Origin: Martinezella tropici
GTDB lineage: Bacteria > Pseudomonadota > Alphaproteobacteria > Rhizobiales > Rhizobiaceae
Reading direction: 5' to 3'
Assembly (NCBI GenBank): GCA_000799755.1
Contig: JUHI01000034.1
Span: forward strand, 1 to 35,904
Length of the DNA stretch: 35,904 bases
Below the pieces are notes generated by a model, which worked only from the letters and a program-made list of their open reading frames with translations, had not been told where the DNA came from and made no database searches. A program made the translations under genes and the position numbers. The number at the start of each line of letters is the position of its first letter. Position 1 is the stretch's first letter. Positions 1 to 6,920 of this stretch are shown here, one piece after another.

Positions 1-48
1 TTGATCGATATCCCGGCGGAAAAGCCTCCGACGCGGGAAAAACGATGA
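1..48 (+). CDS. C-terminal end of an unidentified protein (5' end outside window)
   Basis: Frame 1 is open from the window edge to a TGA at 46-48 and encodes a polar tail ending in TREKR. Its stop overlaps the ATG of the next small reading frame in an ATGA arrangement, which is typical of translationally coupled genes. Only 15 residues are visible, so no family can be assigned and it may not be a real gene end. Confidence 0.35.
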   Translation: MIDIPAEKPPTREKR

Positions 49-221
49 CAAGGAGCACTCCGCATCCCGTTGTCATCGAGCTGGATGTGAAGGATACGGC
101 GCTGCGTGCCCATGCCAGACTCGTTGACGAACCGGCTCGTCTTGATCGCAGCGATCCAAAAGCTTGCCTTTTGGCAGACCTAAAACTCTCCGGCCTAAGG
201 GGGCACCCGGCCCGAGGATGA
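45..221 (+). CDS. Small hypothetical protein, 58 aa, coupled to the upstream frame
   Basis: ATG at 45 overlaps the TGA of the preceding frame (ATGA). The product is soluble and charged, with a stretch reading VVIELDVKDTALRAHARLVD that looks like ordinary protein rather than shadow sequence. It has no signal peptide or membrane segment. I do not recognise the family. It ends close to the disrupted integrase region and its last 27 bases overlap the 3' end of the convergent membrane-protein gene, so it may be a truncated gene rather than a complete small one. Confidence 0.35.
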   Translation: MTRSTPHPVVIELDVKDTALRAHARLVDEPARLDRSDPKACLLADLKLSGLRGHPARG

Positions 222-695
222 CCTTTTCGCGTCTATCCGGCGCGCCCGCAGTTCATTGTGGAGATGTGGTGAGGTTCGCTCTTCCAATATTCGATTGTAG
301 ATTTCGAAATCTGGCCAAACGTCCCATCGCAGCACCAGCTGCTCGCTCTTTCGGGTTCGAACTCTGGTCGCCGCCAAACTGAAGCGGGGTTCGATACTCC
401 CCATCTCCACATAGGGATAGGTCCTTGCACCATAGATCATCGCTTGCTCTGCAAAGACCAATTGCTTCGGGCTAAGCGCGTAGTAGATAAGGATTGGCCA
501 CTGGCCGACCACCGCAACCAGCATCAGGCCGCCGAAGACCATGACACTGGACGGAAGTTCTGCGAAGCCGTATCGTTCGCCATAGGTAGCGATCGTGGTG
601 CCCGTGACAGTCCATGCCAAGCTTATAAACACAGGTCGAAGAGGCAATCGCCGCGATCTGAAGGGCTTCGGCCGGATCTGCACCGGCTGCGACAC
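195..695 (-). CDS. Hypothetical membrane protein, 166 aa, two transmembrane segments
   Basis: The protein has a basic N-terminus (about residues 1-16), two hydrophobic segments (about 17-39 and 47-74), and then a polar C-terminal domain of about 90 residues rich in Arg and Glu. The order of two helices followed by a small soluble domain resembles PH-like or bPH-type membrane proteins, but I cannot assign a family. The start lies inside the run-out of the broken integrase frame: the integrase remnant on the same strand ends near 660, overlapping the first codons here. The gene was therefore probably placed next to the integrase by a deletion or insertion. The ATG at 695 has no obvious Shine-Dalgarno sequence, so the true start may have been lost in that rearrangement. 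Confidence 0.5.
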   Translation of the reverse strand: MSQPVQIRPKPFRSRRLPLRPVFISLAWTVTGTTIATYGERYGFAELPSSVMVFGGLMLVAVVGQWPILIYYALSPKQLVFAEQAMIYGARTYPYVEMGSIEPRFSLAATRVRTRKSEQLVLRWDVWPDFEIYNRILEERTSPHLHNELRARRIDAKRSSSGRVPP

Positions 696-954
696 CTCCG
701 AGCTTAGCCTTGGCGACTCTTCTGGCTTGCTCGACTGTAATCGGACCGAAATGCCCTCTGGTCAGAACGCGTTGGGCGGCTGATCGGCCACCGCCATCCG
801 TTCGATACTTGATGATGAAAGTTTTCACGCCTGTGGGAGAGACGCGTAGACCAAAGCCCGAAAGCTCGCTGTCCCATATATGGTAGCGGTCATGATCTGG
901 ACACGCTGAGTCGACGACACGTTTCGTCAGAAGCACCGCACTTCGCTTCGCCAT
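660..954 (-). pseudogene. Tyrosine recombinase (phage-type integrase) N-terminal remnant
   Basis: The first ~95 residues look like the N-terminal DUF4102 / arm-type DNA-binding domain of P4-like tyrosine integrases: a start of MAKRSAVLLTKRVVDSA, then WDSELSGFGLRVSPTGVKTF, IKYRTDGGGR, and TVEQARRVAKAKLGGVAAG. These integrases are normally about 400 aa and end in a catalytic domain with an R...HxxR...Y set. That domain is absent. After GADPAEAL the frame leaves the family and runs on to a stop at 472 through sequence that codes for the membrane protein in another frame. The gene is therefore broken near 660-670 and cannot make an active recombinase. It marks the scar of a former genomic island or prophage. 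Seen: homology-like N-terminus and loss of family pattern. Inferred: loss by deletion. Confidence 0.75.
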
Positions 955-1067
955 GATTTACCTCCAGGACCTAGAACTGGGATACCACCGTGATCGGAAA
1001 TTGGAGGATAATAGTAGCGGCGTTTGCGCTGGTACGTCAACCCAACACATTGATATCGTAGGTCTAT

Positions 1068-1364
1068 TTAGAATATTAGCGTGCGATAGAGAAGCTCAAC
1101 CCCGCCCCTCAACCGGACGAATTCGGCATCGACATCGTCGACCTGGAATTCGATGACGACAGAGCGATCGGCTGAGGGTTCGGCACTGCCCTCGCGAAAC
1201 AGGGCGACGGTTTCGGCGCTTCCGATCGCAAGCGTTGCCGAGGGGGTGACGATCTCGCCAAAGACCGGCGCCAGCCACTCGGCCGACTGACCCGTGACCA
1301 TTTCATAAAACCCGACCATCTTCTTGATGTCGGAAGCGATTAGACGTGCAGATGCTAGTTTCAT
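1068..1364 (-). pseudogene. VOC-family (glyoxalase/bleomycin-resistance fold) protein, 3'-truncated
   Basis: From the ATG at 1364 (preceded by AAGGAGCC on the coding strand) the protein reads MKLASARLIASDIKKMVGFYE, a typical first beta-alpha-beta module of the vicinal-oxygen-chelate fold. It continues into the second strand set (VVIEFQVDDVDAEFVRLRG). Complete homologues are about 125-140 aa and finish with a segment containing a conserved FRDPEG metal-ligand loop. Here the frame ends after LLYRTLIF at 98 residues and that loop is missing. The loss sits on the side facing the integrase remnant, so the same rearrangement probably removed the 3' end. It faces an intact YafY-type regulator, a common rhizobial pairing of regulator and target. 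It is likely non-functional. Confidence 0.65.
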
Positions 1365-1399
1365 CGGAGGCTCCTTCAAAAGGCCCGCCAAACATCTCG

Positions 1400-1454
1400 T
1401 TGACGGCTCGAAGGCTCTTGTCGCATAAGTCTGCTGCCACTATACTGGCAGCAG
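1400..1454. promoter_or_regulatory. Palindrome and possible promoter between VOC gene and YafY regulator
   Basis: CTGCTGCCA at 1431-1439 and TGGCAGCAG at 1446-1454 form a perfect inverted repeat with 9-base arms and a 6-base spacer, 12 bp before the regulator's ATG. A TTGACG hexamer at 1400 followed 18 bases later by CATAAG is a possible sigma-70 promoter toward the regulator. WYL/YafY-type regulators commonly bind palindromes in the divergent region shared with their target, so this is the best operator candidate. A hairpin in the leader is an alternative. Confidence 0.5.
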
Positions 1455-1466
1455 GAGTCAGCAGGA

Positions 1467-2171
1467 ATGCGCCGCGCCGACCGTTTGTTTCAGATCATAC
1501 AGATATTGCGGCGATCGAGCCGGCCCGTAACAGCCGCCGCGCTGGCGGATGAGCTCGAAGTCTCGAAGCGCACGGTCTATCGCGACGTTGCCGATCTGAT
1601 GAGCCAGCGCGTTCCGATCGAGGGCGAGGCAGGGTTCGGATACCTCCTGTCGTCCGACTACGAAATGCCGCCGCTGATGCTAACGCCTGAAGAGATCGAG
1701 GCGGTCGTTCTTGGCGCGCAATGGGTTGCCGGGCGCGCCGACAAGACCCTTGCCAATGCCGCGCGCGATGTCGTTGCCAAGATCACCGCGATCGTGCCTG
1801 CGCATTTGCGTCCTTTCATCCTCGAGCCGAGCGTCGGCGCCAGGCCAGTGATTTCTGGAGCCGAGGAGGAAACCATCGACCTGCCGATGCTGCGAGCTGC
1901 CGTCCGCGAAGGACGAAAACTACGGATGCGCTATCGTTCCGATGCGGGCGAGGAGACTGCAAGGGTCGTGTGGCCCGTTATCCTCGGCTATTCCGATACG
2001 AGCCGCATTCTGGTGGCATGGTGCGAACTGCGCCAAGGCTTCCGGCATTTTCGCACGGATCGGATTGTCGAAGCCGATATGCTTGATGAAGGTCATGGCT
2101 TGCGCCCGGGCGAGCTGCGCCGCCGCTGGTCCACCTGGCGAGAGGCCGAACTCAGCAAATCAGGAAGGTAA
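1467..2171 (+). CDS. YafY-family transcriptional regulator (HTH_11 plus WYL domain)
   Basis: This 234-aa protein has an N-terminal winged helix-turn-helix (about residues 1-55: RRADRLFQIIQIL, then LADELEVSKRTVYRDVADL). A middle linker follows, and then a WYL-type effector domain (about 130-205) with GRKLRMRYRSD, VWPVILGYSDTSRILVAWCE and the closing FRHFRTDRI. That pattern and length are usual for the YafY/DeoR-like family, which act as one-component regulators of adjacent genes. The start at 1467 follows GCAGGA. It is divergent from the truncated VOC gene, its probable target, with a perfect inverted repeat between them. The regulator appears intact although the target has lost its 3' end. 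Confidence 0.85.
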   Translation: MRRADRLFQIIQILRRSSRPVTAAALADELEVSKRTVYRDVADLMSQRVPIEGEAGFGYLLSSDYEMPPLMLTPEEIEAVVLGAQWVAGRADKTLANAARDVVAKITAIVPAHLRPFILEPSVGARPVISGAEEETIDLPMLRAAVREGRKLRMRYRSDAGEETARVVWPVILGYSDTSRILVAWCELRQGFRHFRTDRIVEADMLDEGHGLRPGELRRRWSTWREAELSKSGR

Positions 2172-2179
2172 AGCTGGGC

Positions 2180-2213
2180 ATCGGGTGCCGGCGCAACTCC
2201 GTCGGCACCCGAT
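2180..2213. terminator. Hairpin between convergent yafY-like gene and rhaI
   Basis: ATCGGGTGCCG (2180-2190) and CGGCACCCGAT (2203-2213) form a perfect 11-bp stem with a 12-base loop. It lies in the 46-bp gap between two convergent stop codons. There is no T-run on either side, so it is not a textbook intrinsic terminator. Its position suits a bidirectional transcript end or 3'-end stabiliser. Confidence 0.55.
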
Positions 2214-2217
2214 CATC

Positions 2218-3510
2218 TCAGATGATTCCGCCGCCGCCGGCAACGGAAGCCGGCCGTTCGACGGCGACTTTGGCGCGATAGCCGCTCGCCCGGTAGGTCG
2301 CGACCGGATCGATCGCGCCACCGGCACGGCGACGTGCTTCGGCGAGGATAGGTTCGACATCGGCGCGATAGGCGCGCTTCAGCGTTTCCGATGCCATCAA
2401 CGCGTCGTTCGCATCCTGATAATCGGCAAGCGCGTTGCGATCGACGATCAGCGCCTGCGCATAGGCGCGGCGGATCTCGTTGGCGCTGGAAATCAGACTT
2501 TCGATCGGGTCCGTGACATTGTGCGACTGGTCGATCATGTGAGCCGGATTGAAGTCGTTGACCCCACGCCTTTCAGCATCGACCAGTTCGTTGAAGACGA
2601 GGAAGAGCCGATAGGGCTCGATGGCGCCCGCATCGAGATCGTCGTCGCCATATTTCGAATCGTTGAAATGGAAACCGCCGAGCTTGCCGAATTGGATGAG
2701 GCGGGCGACGATCATCTCGATATTGGTATTCGGCGCGTGGTGACCGAGGTCAACAAGGCAATGCGCCTTTGGTCCGAGCGTCTGCGCAATCAGGTAATTG
2801 GTGCCCCAGTCCTGAACAACAGTCGAATAGAAGGCCGGCTCATACATCTTGTGCTCGGAGAACAGCCGCCAGTCGTCGGGAAGCGCCTTGTAGATATCGG
2901 CCATGGCGGCGAGATAGCGCTCGAACGCCTTGGTAAAATTCGTCTGGCCGGGGAAATTCGAGCCGTCGCCGATCCATACGGTCAGCGCCTTCGAGCCGAG
3001 CGCCTTGCCGATCTCGATACATTCGATGTTGTGCTCGACGGCTTGGGCGCGGGTTGCCGCATCGACATGGCTGAGCGAACCGAACTTGTAGGAATGCGCC
3101 TGGCCCGGCGCGTCGGAGAAGGTATTGGAGTTCATGGCATCGAAGCCAAGGCCGAGCGCATCGCCTTTCGCCTTTAGCTCCTTTGCATCGGCCTTGTCCC
3201 AGGGGATATGCAGCGAAACCCTCGGCGTTGCCCGTGTCAGCTGCTGGATGACAGCGCAATCGTCGAGCTTGTCGAAAATGCCGCGCGGCTCGCCGGTGCC
3301 GGGGAAACGGGCAAAGCGTGTGCCGCCGGTTCCGACGCCCCAGGATGGGACGGCAACGAAAAATTCGGAGACCTTTCGGGTCACGGCTTCGATATCGACG
3401 CCGCGGCGGGCGAGCGTGGCGTCGAGGGCCTCATAATCGGATTTCAGCGCGGCGGCGCGCCTGTCGTTTTCTGCAGCAACCAGATCGGGCGCAATTCTAA
3501 ACTCGGCCAT
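2218..3510 (-). CDS. rhaI: L-rhamnose isomerase, Pseudomonas stutzeri/rhizobial subtype
   Basis: RhaI converts L-rhamnose to L-rhamnulose, the second step after mutarotation, in the cytoplasm. The protein is 430 aa, the same length as the characterised P. stutzeri enzyme, and is a (beta/alpha)8 barrel. The four metal ligands known there fall at identical positions here: Glu219 (LFSEHKMYEPAFY), Asp254 (CLVDLGHH), His281 (GGFHFND) and Asp327 (AHMIDQ). DSKYGDDDLDAG after His281 is also typical. The start at 3510 has GGGAGG upstream. It is the distal gene of the rhaD-rhaI unit, separated from rhaD by 236 bp containing a palindromic repeat, and it converges on the YafY-like gene. This subtype differs from the E. 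coli RhaA family. Confidence 0.95.
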   Translation of the reverse strand: MAEFRIAPDLVAAENDRRAAALKSDYEALDATLARRGVDIEAVTRKVSEFFVAVPSWGVGTGGTRFARFPGTGEPRGIFDKLDDCAVIQQLTRATPRVSLHIPWDKADAKELKAKGDALGLGFDAMNSNTFSDAPGQAHSYKFGSLSHVDAATRAQAVEHNIECIEIGKALGSKALTVWIGDGSNFPGQTNFTKAFERYLAAMADIYKALPDDWRLFSEHKMYEPAFYSTVVQDWGTNYLIAQTLGPKAHCLVDLGHHAPNTNIEMIVARLIQFGKLGGFHFNDSKYGDDDLDAGAIEPYRLFLVFNELVDAERRGVNDFNPAHMIDQSHNVTDPIESLISSANEIRRAYAQALIVDRNALADYQDANDALMASETLKRAYRADVEPILAEARRRAGGAIDPVATYRASGYRAKVAVERPASVAGGGGII

Positions 3511-3554
3511 TCTTTCCTCCCATATGCGTCATTCAAAACGTTAAAGTGCGCTGA

Positions 3555-3735
3555 CCCTGCAGGCCATCACCCGCCCTCGCCCTTCGAGGGCCCTACGGGC
3601 CACCTCAGGGTGAGGACTGATCTCTCCGTCAGTTGGCGCAATCGCCACACCACCCTCATGGTGAGGTGCGCTGTCGCGAGAGCGGAGCGAGTGCGGCAAG
3701 GCCTCGAACCACGAGGGTGGCCCTGAGGCTGCCGC
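3555..3735. repeat. RIME-like palindromic intergenic repeat between rhaD and rhaI
   Basis: The spacer is built of nested GC-rich inverted repeats. CCCTCG...CGAGGG is at 3574-3590, followed at once by GGGCCC-TA-CGGGCC. CCTCA-TGG-TGAGG is near 3653-3666. CCTCAGGGTGAGG at 3603 and GGTGGCCCTGAGG near the right end repeat the same CCTCA/TGAGG words. This composition is characteristic of rhizobial intergenic mosaic elements. It is non-coding here and lies inside the rhaD-rhaI transcript, where folding on the mRNA could affect processing or rhaI dosage. Confidence 0.7.
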
Positions 3736-3746
3736 CTCCCAATCCA

Positions 3747-5843
3747 TTACCGTGTAAAGCTCTGTGCGTTGCCGGCGTCGACGTTGATGATATTGCCTGT
3801 TGATTTCGCGGAAAGATCCGAAGCCAGGAAGTAGATCGCCTCGGCAATGTCCTCGGGGAAGACATTGAGCTTCAGCATCGAACGCTTGCGGTAATGTTCC
3901 TCCAGCTCGTCCACCTCGATCTTCGAGGAGGCCGCGCGTTGCTCGCGCCATTCGCCGCTCCAGATCTTCGAGCCACGCAGCACGGCATCCGGATTGACCG
4001 TGTTGACGCGGATGCCGGCTTCCGCACCCTCCAGCGCCAGGCAGCGAGCGAGATGAATCTCGGCAGCTTTTGCGGTGCAATAGGCGGCGGCATTCGGCGA
4101 AGATGCAAGACCGTTCTTCGAGGCGACGAAGACAACGTTGCCGCCTAGGTTCTGTCGGCGGAACAGCCGGAAGGCTTCGCGCGAGACGAGGAAATAACCA
4201 GTCGCGAGAATATCCATGTTGCGGTTCCACATCGAAAGCTCGGTGCTTTCGATCGGCGCGGACGACGCGATGCCGGCATTGGACACGAGGATGTCGACAC
4301 CGCCGAATTCAACGCAAGCCTCGGCGAAGGAGGAGATGACGGCATCTTCCTTGGTGACGTCGAGCTTGACGCTGCGCACCGCGTCAGCGCCGTATCTCCT
4401 AACGAAATCCGCCTGCGTGTTTTCAAGCGCCGCCTGGTCGATGTCAGCCAGAACGACGCAGGCGCCCTCGCCCACCAGGCGCGCCGCCGTGGCGCGACCG
4501 ATGCCGCCGGCGCCGCCGGTGACGAAAGCGACGCGCCCGGCGAGGCTCTTCGGCTTCGGCATGCGCTGCAGCTTTGCCTCTTCCAGCAGCCAATACTCGA
4601 TATCGAAGGCTTCCTGCTCCGGCAGGCCCTGATATTCGGAAACGGTGGATGCGCCGCGCATGACGTTGATGGCGTTGACGTAGAACTCGCCGGCGATGCG
4701 GGCCGTCGCCTTGTCGCGGGCAAAGGACAGCATGCCGACGCCGGGAACGAGGAAGATCACCGGGTTCGGGTCGCGCATGGCAGGTGAGTTGTCATGCTTG
4801 CAATCACTGTAATAGCGCGCGTAATCGGCGCGGTAGTCCTCCAGCGCCTTGTCGAGACCGGCAATGACGGCATCGACATCAGGCTTGGCTGGATCGAAAT
4901 CGACGATCAGCGGGCGGATCTTGGTGCGCAGGAAGTGATCCGGGCAGCTGGTACCGAGCGCGCCGAGCGGGCGGAGGCTCTTCGAATTGACGAATTCGAG
5001 TACGGCATCCTGGTCGTCGAAATCACCGAGCTTGCGCTCAGTCTTGCCGATGCGGCCGCGGATCTCCGGCATCAGCCGTGCGGCAATGGCGCGGCGATCC
5101 GCCTGCGGCAGGCTCTGAACGGCCGCGCCGCCGAAAATGGTCTTGCCTTCCGTCTTGGCTGCGAACCATTCGATCGCCTTGTTGATGATCGCAAGCGTCA
5201 GCTCGTAGCATTCCTTGGCGTCGTTGGCCCAGGTGAAGAGCCCATGGCTTTCCAGCACGACGCCCTTGGCATTCGGATTTGCCTTCACGAAGGACTCCAG
5301 ATCAAGACCGAGCTGGAAGCCAGGACGACGCCATGGGAGCCAGCCGATCTCGTCCCCGAAGATCTCGCGCGTGAGTTCGCGCGAATTCTTGGAGGCGGCG
5401 ATTGCGATGATCGCATCCGGGTGCATGTGGTCGACATGGGTGAAGGGCACGAAGCCATGCAGCGGCGTGTCGATCGAAGCCGCGCGCGCATTGAGGTTGA
5501 AGGTGCAATGCGGCAGGAAGCCAACCATGCGATCCTCGTCGGCGACGCCCTGGTAGATGTTCTTGAGGCTGTCGAGCTTGTCCTGATAGAGCGTGGCAAA
5601 GCCATCGAGCTTGATGGTTCCGACATCGCCGCCGGAGCCCTTGACCCAGAGCACCCTAGCCTTCTCGCCGGAGAGCGGATCGGTTTCCATGACCTTGGCC
5701 GATGTGTTGCCGCCGCCGTAGTTGGTGATACGCTTGTCGGCACCGAGCAGATTCGACCGATAGAGGAGCTTGCCCGGCTCATCGAGTCCGTCAGCATATG
5801 CATCATCCCAACGGTTGTTTAGAAGCTGAACGTCAGCCGCCAT
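3747..5843 (-). CDS. rhaD: Bifunctional rhamnulose-1-phosphate aldolase / short-chain dehydrogenase
   Basis: The 698-aa protein joins two enzymes. Residues ~20-400 are a class II aldolase/adducin-type domain with NYGGGNTSAK, the histidine-rich FTHVDHMHPDA segment (135-144) that should supply zinc ligands, and LESHGLFTW. It cleaves L-rhamnulose-1-phosphate to dihydroxyacetone phosphate and L-lactaldehyde. Residues ~434-698 are an SDR with the dinucleotide motif TGGAGGIG (442-449), NAG (522-524) and a Ser575/Tyr588/Lys592 catalytic set (YCTAK), expected to oxidise lactaldehyde. The start at 5843 follows GGGAGG. It is divergent from rhaR, and rhaI follows on the same strand. This fused form is known from rhizobia and some other bacteria; E. 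coli RhaD is aldolase only. Confidence 0.95.
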   Translation of the reverse strand: MAADVQLLNNRWDDAYADGLDEPGKLLYRSNLLGADKRITNYGGGNTSAKVMETDPLSGEKARVLWVKGSGGDVGTIKLDGFATLYQDKLDSLKNIYQGVADEDRMVGFLPHCTFNLNARAASIDTPLHGFVPFTHVDHMHPDAIIAIAASKNSRELTREIFGDEIGWLPWRRPGFQLGLDLESFVKANPNAKGVVLESHGLFTWANDAKECYELTLAIINKAIEWFAAKTEGKTIFGGAAVQSLPQADRRAIAARLMPEIRGRIGKTERKLGDFDDQDAVLEFVNSKSLRPLGALGTSCPDHFLRTKIRPLIVDFDPAKPDVDAVIAGLDKALEDYRADYARYYSDCKHDNSPAMRDPNPVIFLVPGVGMLSFARDKATARIAGEFYVNAINVMRGASTVSEYQGLPEQEAFDIEYWLLEEAKLQRMPKPKSLAGRVAFVTGGAGGIGRATAARLVGEGACVVLADIDQAALENTQADFVRRYGADAVRSVKLDVTKEDAVISSFAEACVEFGGVDILVSNAGIASSAPIESTELSMWNRNMDILATGYFLVSREAFRLFRRQNLGGNVVFVASKNGLASSPNAAAYCTAKAAEIHLARCLALEGAEAGIRVNTVNPDAVLRGSKIWSGEWREQRAASSKIEVDELEEHYRKRSMLKLNVFPEDIAEAIYFLASDLSAKSTGNIINVDAGNAQSFTR

Positions 5844-5938
5844 GTCATCCTCCCTTGAAAATCAAGTCTCGCGGACGGATCGCATCACGATTGGAGCCGC
5901 CCTTTGTGAGCAGGGTATCGCTCACGTACAGTCACCTT

Positions 5939-6005
5939 GTCAATCGAAAACGATCATATTCGACAATGTTGCAATGCAATATGAAAGTTTATGATCGTTT
6001 ATGAT
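5939..6005. promoter_or_regulatory. Probable RhaR operator region between rhaD and rhaR
   Basis: AAACGATCATA (5948-5958) and TATGATCGTTT (5990-6000) are exact reverse complements 31 bp apart. In addition GTTTATGAT occurs twice with a 10-bp period (5987-5995 and 5997-6005). Such tandem half-sites are typical for DeoR-family regulators. A minus-strand TTGACA lies at 5944-5939, just beyond one arm and facing rhaD, but with only a weak -10 match. The other arm sits at the upstream edge of the rhaR promoter. One regulator could control both directions. Confidence 0.6.
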
Positions 6006-6033
6006 TGACACATTGTCATATTTGCGAAATAAT
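6005..6033 (+). promoter_or_regulatory. Predicted sigma-70 promoter of rhaR
   Basis: TTGACA at 6005-6010, a 17-base spacer and AATAAT at 6028-6033 give a near-consensus promoter. Transcription would begin near 6040, leaving a very short leader with AAGGAGG directly before the ATG at 6053. The GTTTATGAT repeats touch the -35 element. Confidence 0.55.
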
Positions 6034-6052
6034 CGCCATCAAGGAGGAACCG

Positions 6053-6865
6053 ATGCACGAACGTGAACGCCATCGCATTATTCTGAGCGCCGTACAGGAA
6101 AAGCCTGTCGTGACGATTCAGGATATTTCCGAGCTGACAGAGGCTTCGGAAGCGACGATACGCCGTGACATCGCCGCCCTGCATGTGCAGGGAAAGATCC
6201 GGCGCGTGCGCGGCGGCGCGGAATCGATCCATCCTCCGCAGCTCGGTAATCTGGTTGGCCGCCCCTTCCGCGTTTCGGAATCGGTCAATATCGATAAGAA
6301 ACGCGCAATTGCGCGCAAGGCCGCGGAATTATGCAATCCCGGTGATGCCATCATCATCAATGGCGGCACGACGACATTCCAGCTCGTCCACTACATCTCG
6401 GCTTTCCGGCTGCAGGTGATGACGAACTCCTTCGCGATTGCCGAGCATCTGGTCAAGCATTCGAAGAATACGGTGACGGTACCGGGCGGCGCGATCTATC
6501 GCGAGCAAAGTCTGATCCTTTCGCCCTTCGACAACGACACGACCCGCAATTTCTACGCGCGCCGCATGTTTCTCGGCGCGCAGGGCGTCGGCCCGCTCGG
6601 CATCATGGAAGCCGACGGGCTGCTGATCCAGAGCGAGCAGAAGCTGATGCGGCAAGCGGACGAACTCGTCCTGATGGTCGATTCCAGCAAATTCCGCCAG
6701 CGCTCCAGCCTGATCCTTTGCCCGCTCGAGCAGGTTTCAACGATCATCACCGATGACGGCGTGACCGCGGAGACCGTGCGCATGATCGAGGACGCCGGCG
6801 TTTCGCTTGTCATCGCAGGCGTTTCGGCTCACGCCGAGGAGGAGGATTCCCCGTCGGTCGCATAA
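6053..6865 (+). CDS. rhaR: DeoR-family regulator of rhamnose genes
   Basis: The 270-aa protein has an N-terminal DeoR winged helix (RHRIILSAVQEKP, then ISELTEASEATIRRDIAAL, about residues 6-45, and the GKIRRVRGGA wing). The C-terminal sensor is a DeoRC sugar-phosphate-binding domain (IDKKRAIARKAAELCNPGDAI, INGGTTTFQL). I chose the ATG at 6053 because AAGGAGG lies immediately upstream and the HTH starts a few residues later; an earlier in-frame start at 6005 overlaps the promoter. In R. leguminosarum RhaR is the negative regulator of rha genes, first in the rhaRSTPQUK transcript. The same order is seen here, so autoregulation is likely. Confidence 0.92.
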   Translation: MHERERHRIILSAVQEKPVVTIQDISELTEASEATIRRDIAALHVQGKIRRVRGGAESIHPPQLGNLVGRPFRVSESVNIDKKRAIARKAAELCNPGDAIIINGGTTTFQLVHYISAFRLQVMTNSFAIAEHLVKHSKNTVTVPGGAIYREQSLILSPFDNDTTRNFYARRMFLGAQGVGPLGIMEADGLLIQSEQKLMRQADELVLMVDSSKFRQRSSLILCPLEQVSTIITDDGVTAETVRMIEDAGVSLVIAGVSAHAEEEDSPSVA

Positions 6866-6920
6866 AAATGCGCGGCTATGGCGGGGGAAGCATAGCCTAT
6901 CAACTTTGGGAGGAAGTGGC

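Noticed and set aside
384..411. A stretch reading like a tRNA/tmRNA 3' end (GGGGTTCGATACTCCCC followed by ATCTCCACA) close to the integrase remnant, a possible attachment site
   Set aside because: No matching acceptor strand or cloverleaf is visible, the CCA is imperfect, and the bases lie inside an intact membrane-protein reading frame. Chance resemblance is more likely.
1942..3177. Open frame of 411 codons on the plus strand across the end of the regulator and rhaI
   Set aside because: It is antisense to rhaI, which has full-length homology and all four metal ligands. The frame stays open because of high GC codon bias.
3541..4230. Minus-strand frame running through the palindromic repeat into rhaD
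   Set aside because: It is out of frame with rhaD and its translation includes the RIME-like repeat. No independent evidence of coding.
4794..5822. Open frame of 342 codons on the plus strand opposite rhaD
   Set aside because: Mirror frame of the conserved aldolase domain; no domain pattern of its own.
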